From: Paenibacillus prosopidis | GTDB lineage: Bacteria > Bacillota > Bacilli > Paenibacillales > Paenibacillaceae | DNA length: 64,000 bases | Assembly: GCF_003337375.1 (NCBI RefSeq) | Contig: NZ_QPJD01000014.1 | Location: forward strand, 123,384-187,383 | Direction of reading: 5' to 3' | Part shown: positions 60,867 to 64,000 of the stretch, piece after piece | Position numbering within the stretch: position 1 is the stretch's first letter | Layout: every line of letters starts with the position of its first letter | Made by a program: the position numbers and the translations under genes | Notes under the pieces: model-generated | Database searches by the model: none | The model's input: the letters and a program-made list of their open reading frames with translations, nothing else | Told to the model about the DNA's origin: nothing

Positions 60867-61553
60867 TTACAGCTGCAGCCACCAAACGCCGGCGCATTCG
60901 GGCAGATGAATGAGCTTCTGCTCAGCCACTTTGTCTGCCAGATCATCACTGAAGAAAAAACGGGTGAGCTGCTCGCCTTGCTCCACACTGTCGAATTGGT
61001 AGTCCGTACGAATCCATTTGTACGAGAAGCCGTATTCCTGCTCCAATGCAGCGTAGTATGGCTTAAGGAAATCAGGCGGTGTCGGCGTTTCAAAGCCTGT
61101 ACCCATCGTTTCGAAAATAATAACGGTACCGTTAGCGCGAAGCACTCGTTTGATTTCTCTCATGACTTCTTTAATGTTTTGTTCCCAGCCTGGAATATCA
61201 TCGCTGCCTAAATAACAAATGCTCCAGCCCGAAACGACTAAATCCGCGCTATTATCCTCCAGCGGCAGCTTTCGATGATCCGCCACATGTGTTGTCCAGT
61301 TGGTATGACCGGCTTGGCTTAATCTCCTCGCAGTAAGTTGCAGCATGGCATCTGACGCATCGAGCGCAATAACAGATTTTGCTTTTGCTGCAAGTACGGC
61401 TGTCAGCCTCCCCGAACCTGCTCCAAGGTCTACAACTTCCAACCCGCTGATTGGCCGCAGCTCATCGATACACTCCATTAGATCCGGCTGCTTCGATATT
61501 AATTGATGATAACGATCCGCTTCTTTCTCATAAATGGCGGAATGATCCGGCAT
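60867..61553 (-). CDS. Class I SAM-dependent methyltransferase
   Basis: 228 residues. V-V-D-L-G-A-G-S-G-R-L-T is SAM motif I; A-L-D-A-S is the acidic motif II, and L-V-V-S-G-W-S-I-C-Y follows. The sequence is of the UbiE/Methyltransf_11 kind, with an aromatic-rich C-terminus (Y-G-F-S-Y-K-W-I-R-T-D). AAGGAGG 8 bp before ATG. Substrate unknown; stand-alone gene. Confidence 0.85.
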   Translation of the reverse strand: MPDHSAIYEKEADRYHQLISKQPDLMECIDELRPISGLEVVDLGAGSGRLTAVLAAKAKSVIALDASDAMLQLTARRLSQAGHTNWTTHVADHRKLPLEDNSADLVVSGWSICYLGSDDIPGWEQNIKEVMREIKRVLRANGTVIIFETMGTGFETPTPPDFLKPYYAALEQEYGFSYKWIRTDYQFDSVEQGEQLTRFFFSDDLADKVAEQKLIHLPECAGVWWLQL

Positions 61554-61634
61554 GGTTGTTTCCTCCTTATTAGTTTGGAATGAACTTTATCGTAAAGCTT
61601 TCCGTTGGGAGAAGGTCAATACTTACAATTATTT

Positions 61635-61741
61635 AATGCTTGGGCCTCACTCCGTTTGAATACAAGAAATGGATGCTGGATAAAATGAAACGGGCATCGG
61701 ACCCGAATCATGATGTCGTTTTTTTACAAGATGATCATTGA
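61635..61741 (+). pseudogene. Short coding remnant of unknown origin
   Basis: A 34-codon open stretch reading G-L-T-P-F-E-Y-K-K-W-M-L-D-K-M and ending L-Q-D-D-H with TGA at 61739. It has amino-acid composition of a real protein tail but no start or ribosome site. Parent protein not recognised. Confidence 0.3.
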
Positions 61742-61789
61742 TGCTTTCTGGTAATATGGGCATATGAAACACCGAAGGAGACGATAAAT

Positions 61790-62152
61790 GTGATCAAAAA
61801 TGTAGCAACTGTCGGAGTATATGTCGAAGACCAGCAAAAGGCGAAGCAGTTCTGGACAAGCAAGGCAGGCTTCGAAGTTGTCGCCGAGCATCCGATGGGG
61901 CCTGGCGCTTATTGGCTCGAGGTAGCGCCTCCTCAAGCGCAAACCCGCCTTGTCCTTTATCCGAAATCGATGATGCAGGGACACGAGAGCATGAAAGCCT
62001 CCGTAGTGTTTGAATGTGCCGACGTGCTGGCGACGTACGAGCAAATGAAGGCCAACGGCGTTGTTTTTGTCGATGAGCCGAAGCAAATGCAATGGGGCAC
62101 GTTCGTCCAGTTTAAGGATGAGGACGGCAACGAGTTTTTGATGAAGGGCTAG
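61790..62152 (+). CDS. VOC family protein (glyoxalase/bleomycin-resistance fold)
   Basis: 120 residues. Two beta-alpha-beta-beta-beta units: V-A-T-V-G-V-Y-V-E-D-Q-Q-K-A-K-Q-F-W at the start and F-K-D-E-D-G-N-E-F at the end are typical. GTG start with GGAG 9 bp upstream. Metal ligands and substrate cannot be assigned. Confidence 0.88.
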   Translation: MIKNVATVGVYVEDQQKAKQFWTSKAGFEVVAEHPMGPGAYWLEVAPPQAQTRLVLYPKSMMQGHESMKASVVFECADVLATYEQMKANGVVFVDEPKQMQWGTFVQFKDEDGNEFLMKG

Positions 62153-62177
62153 AGCCTGGCAGCAAAGTGGAGGTGAA

Positions 62178-62796
62178 ATGGGTATGGATATTCAATACTA
62201 CATGCGGCAAACGCGTAAAATCATCGGTGTCGGTCCGAATTTTAAAGCCTTCCGAGCCGAGAAAGATTACCCATACGGACGATCCTTTCTTATTTTTTAA
62301 GTCGCCCGAAAGTTTAACGGCTGAGCGGGATATTTATTTATCGCCGCTTTTGACGGAATTTATTTGCGAGGTGGAGATGGCGGTCATCATCGGTCAAGAA
62401 GCCAAAAATGTTTCAGAGCAGGAGGTACCGTCTATCGTTGCCGGATACGCTATTGTCAACGATATTACGGCAAGCGCGCATTTTGACACCGGCCGCTTCA
62501 AAATGTTTGATCAGCTGACACCCATTGGTTCTATGACAGATATAGAGGACCCATGCAATGTTGATTTGGAAATGTGGGTGAATGGCTCCCTCATTCAGAA
62601 GGATAATACGTCGGAAATGCTTTTTTCGGCACATTGGCTAGTCTCGCATATCTCAAGCATGGCTACGTTACGTAAGGGCGATATTATTTTGACAGGGACT
62701 CCAGCTAACCCGTTATCTTGTCAATTCGGTGATGTTATTGAGTTAAGGAGTCCCCAGCTAGGCAATCATAAGCATAGGATTCATCAGGAGCTATGA
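62178..62796 (+). pseudogene. Fumarylacetoacetate hydrolase-family gene with a frameshift
   Basis: From ATG 62178/62184 (after GTGGAGGTG) the frame reads R-K-I-I-G-V-G-P-N-F-K-A-F-R-A-E-K-D-Y and stops at 62298. The rest of the protein continues in the next frame: T-D-D-P-F-L-F-F-K-S-P, E-V-E-M-A-V-I-I-G with the metal-binding Glu, and G-T-P-A-N. Removing one C from CCC near 62270 joins the two parts. Family members hydrolyse or decarboxylate beta-diketo acids. Either a real inactivation or an assembly error; a 209-codon frame from 62167 lacks the correct N-terminus. Confidence 0.8.
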
Positions 62797-62811
62797 GCCC
62801 ATCATAGTTCC

Positions 62812-63801
62812 TTATTTGTTATTTAGGGAGTGAGCAGTTATACGCAGATTATTGATAATAGCTTCATTAATGGGGATGCTTAGGTTTTTCAGCGCTAATA
62901 ATACGGAACCTGTAACCGGTGCGAACTGAGGCTTTACAACAGCATAGCGCTTGTTGCTCCCGGCGGCGGTAAGCTGCCCGCTTAATGCCTGGTAGAAATA
63001 AGGACTATTGACGACACTGCCGATGAATGTAACCGCGACCTCATCGCTTGTGAAGGAGGAGGCAATAAGCTCAATACCGACCTTCATCTGGTCAATCGCC
63101 CGATTACATACCCGCACGGCAACTGAACTTCCATGCTCCGCCGCTTCCGTAAGAAAAGGAGCAAATTCGCCAAATTGTTTATCCCGTTCTCTTCGATCTT
63201 CGGTAAATCCCCGTTTGGCTGCTGCGGTAAATTCGTTAATCGATGATACGTTCCAATGCTCCAGCATAAGTCGTATAAGCTTACTGTCCGTTTCGTTTGT
63301 ATGTCCCGCAAGCGTCTCGTATACGGCATCATACGATATATATCTTGCAGCGCTAGCTGCGTAATGGTGAAAATCATAGTTACGAATATATTGTCCATCC
63401 TCTGTGATGCCTGTAATAATAGAGCCGGTTCCCGCAATAACAACGATGCCGGGTTTTGTCATTAATGCACCGGAATGCGCGGATACGGCATCATTCACAT
63501 GCCATTTCGGACATGTAAGTCCGGGGAGCTCCGTTAAAGGAGCAATCCATTCCAGATCGGAAGGATCGTCGTATCCGGCGATACCAGCTACAAGAGCTTG
63601 TGCATGCTCGCATGATCTGTCAGCCATTTGCAGCGCTTCGGCGATCGCTTCATGTACATTTTGAGTAGCCTGCTCATCTTTGTAAATGGAAGCGGAGCCC
63701 CGCTCTATGTAAGAGAGCACGTTTCCATCAAGGTCACTGACCATGACGCGCGTATGCGTCCCGCCACCGTCAATTCCGATTACAATCTGTTTCGAATTCA
63801 C
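62812..63801 (-). CDS. BadF/BadG/BcrA/BcrD-type ATPase, probable N-acetylglucosamine kinase
   Basis: 329 residues of the actin/hexokinase fold. G-I-D-G-G-G-T-H-T-R at the start (phosphate 1), I-A-G-T-G-S-I near residue 125 (phosphate 2) and F-I-G-S-V-V near residue 265. Similar to NagK-like kinases that phosphorylate GlcNAc or glucosamine recovered from peptidoglycan. GGAGGATT 8 bp before ATG. Alone, with no sugar transporter nearby. Confidence 0.85.
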   Translation of the reverse strand: MNSKQIVIGIDGGGTHTRVMVSDLDGNVLSYIERGSASIYKDEQATQNVHEAIAEALQMADRSCEHAQALVAGIAGYDDPSDLEWIAPLTELPGLTCPKWHVNDAVSAHSGALMTKPGIVVIAGTGSIITGITEDGQYIRNYDFHHYAASAARYISYDAVYETLAGHTNETDSKLIRLMLEHWNVSSINEFTAAAKRGFTEDRRERDKQFGEFAPFLTEAAEHGSSVAVRVCNRAIDQMKVGIELIASSFTSDEVAVTFIGSVVNSPYFYQALSGQLTAAGSNKRYAVVKPQFAPVTGSVLLALKNLSIPINEAIINNLRITAHSLNNK

Positions 63802-63907
63802 TGGAATCCTCCTTAAAGTTTTTTAGAATGGTCTCGTAAGGCATCCACTCTAACGGCTTCATTTCATTCATTCTACCTCAAAAATCCTAACAATAGTGGT
63901 AAATATG

Positions 63908-64000
63908 GACCTCAGTCAAGAAAGTGGACACTAAATAAGAGCAATTAGCTAATACTTTTTTTGTACAGAGCTTCAAACTGCTCTGGAGATAGGTAACCCA
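63908..64000 (-). mobile_element. Edge of an IS3-family insertion sequence
   Basis: On the minus strand from the window edge the frame reads G-Y-L-S-P-E-Q-F-E-A-L-Y-K-K-S-I-S and ends TAA at 63946-63948, the usual end of an IS3-family OrfB transposase (L-G-Y-x-S-P-x-x-F-E). The outer end begins at about 63908 with TGGACCTCAGTCAAGAAAGT, followed by GGACACTAAA, as in IS3-family terminal repeats. The rest lies outside the window. Confidence 0.75.
63946..64000 (-). CDS. IS3-family transposase, C-terminal end (partial)
   Basis: Last 17 codons of the OrfB transposase, with the L-S-P-E-Q-F-E motif that follows the DDE catalytic domain in these proteins. It enters from the right edge and ends inside the terminal repeat region. 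Confidence 0.75.

Noticed and set aside
62167..62260. N-terminus of the 209-codon frame in the fumarylacetoacetase-like gene
   Set aside because: It has no family similarity there; the correct N-terminal motif is in the adjacent frame.

Overview
The window looks like chromosomal DNA of a spore-forming Firmicute, most likely Paenibacillus or a close relative. The signs are two spore germinant-receptor gene sets, an alpha/beta small acid-soluble spore protein, YesM/YesN two-component pairs next to LplB/YtcP-type sugar permeases, strong AGGAGG ribosome binding sites, frequent GTG/TTG starts and a T-box leader. No rRNA, tRNA, CRISPR array or prophage was seen. The assignment rests on gene content only.

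Layout. 1-5731 (+): end of a sugar ABC permease, its lipoprotein binding protein, and a YesM/YesN sensor-regulator pair. 5758-14343 (-): a family 2 glycosyltransferase, then a tight six-gene spore germination cluster, transcribed right to left as gerA-gerC-gerB-gerA-gerC-gerB. 14622-17001 (-): two-gene gluconate-2-dehydrogenase-like oxidoreductase. 17185-18316: flavodoxin-fold quinone reductase and a divergent HxlR regulator with palindromic sites between them. 18449-25841: an organic-acid module, with a tripartite tricarboxylate transporter (tctC-tctB-tctA), malic enzyme and an HPr-like protein on the minus strand and a divergent CitA/DcuS-type sensor plus regulator on the plus strand. 25952-36410: a carbohydrate locus with a LacI repressor, two permeases, a binding protein, a cytoplasmic GH32 fructosidase and a large secreted GH30 enzyme with four discoidin-like modules.

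36737-43450 is AT-richer and looks like accessory sequence: a CheY-like protein, a small membrane peptide, a T-box-controlled trpS, a greA paralogue, several secreted or membrane proteins without known function, and a decayed partial copy of the greA/secreted-protein pair. 43523-49511 (+) is a biotin operon (bioA-D-B-F, a BioH-like esterase, bioC) with a readable promoter and BirA operator. 50105-51832 holds nested hairpin repeats, an actin-like ParM homologue and a small acidic partner gene. 52096-60505 holds a diguanylate cyclase, an alkyltransferase-like DNA repair protein, a winged-helix protein, a dehydrogenase relic, DUF3892, a large membrane protein with a GDYXXLXY domain, a MATE exporter, a DbpA/YxiN helicase and the SASP gene. 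60624-60810 carries four regularly spaced copies of a short repeat. The end has a methyltransferase, a VOC protein, a frameshifted fumarylacetoacetase-family gene, a BadF-type kinase and the edge of an IS3-family element.

The clearest odd features are the doubled germination cassette, the 27-codon coupled leader ORF in the GH32/GH30 locus, the chimeric greA relic, the ParM-like cassette with upstream repeats, the spaced repeat set near 60.7 kb, and several frameshifts or doubtful starts. All functions are inferred from sequence motifs read by eye; no database search was run.
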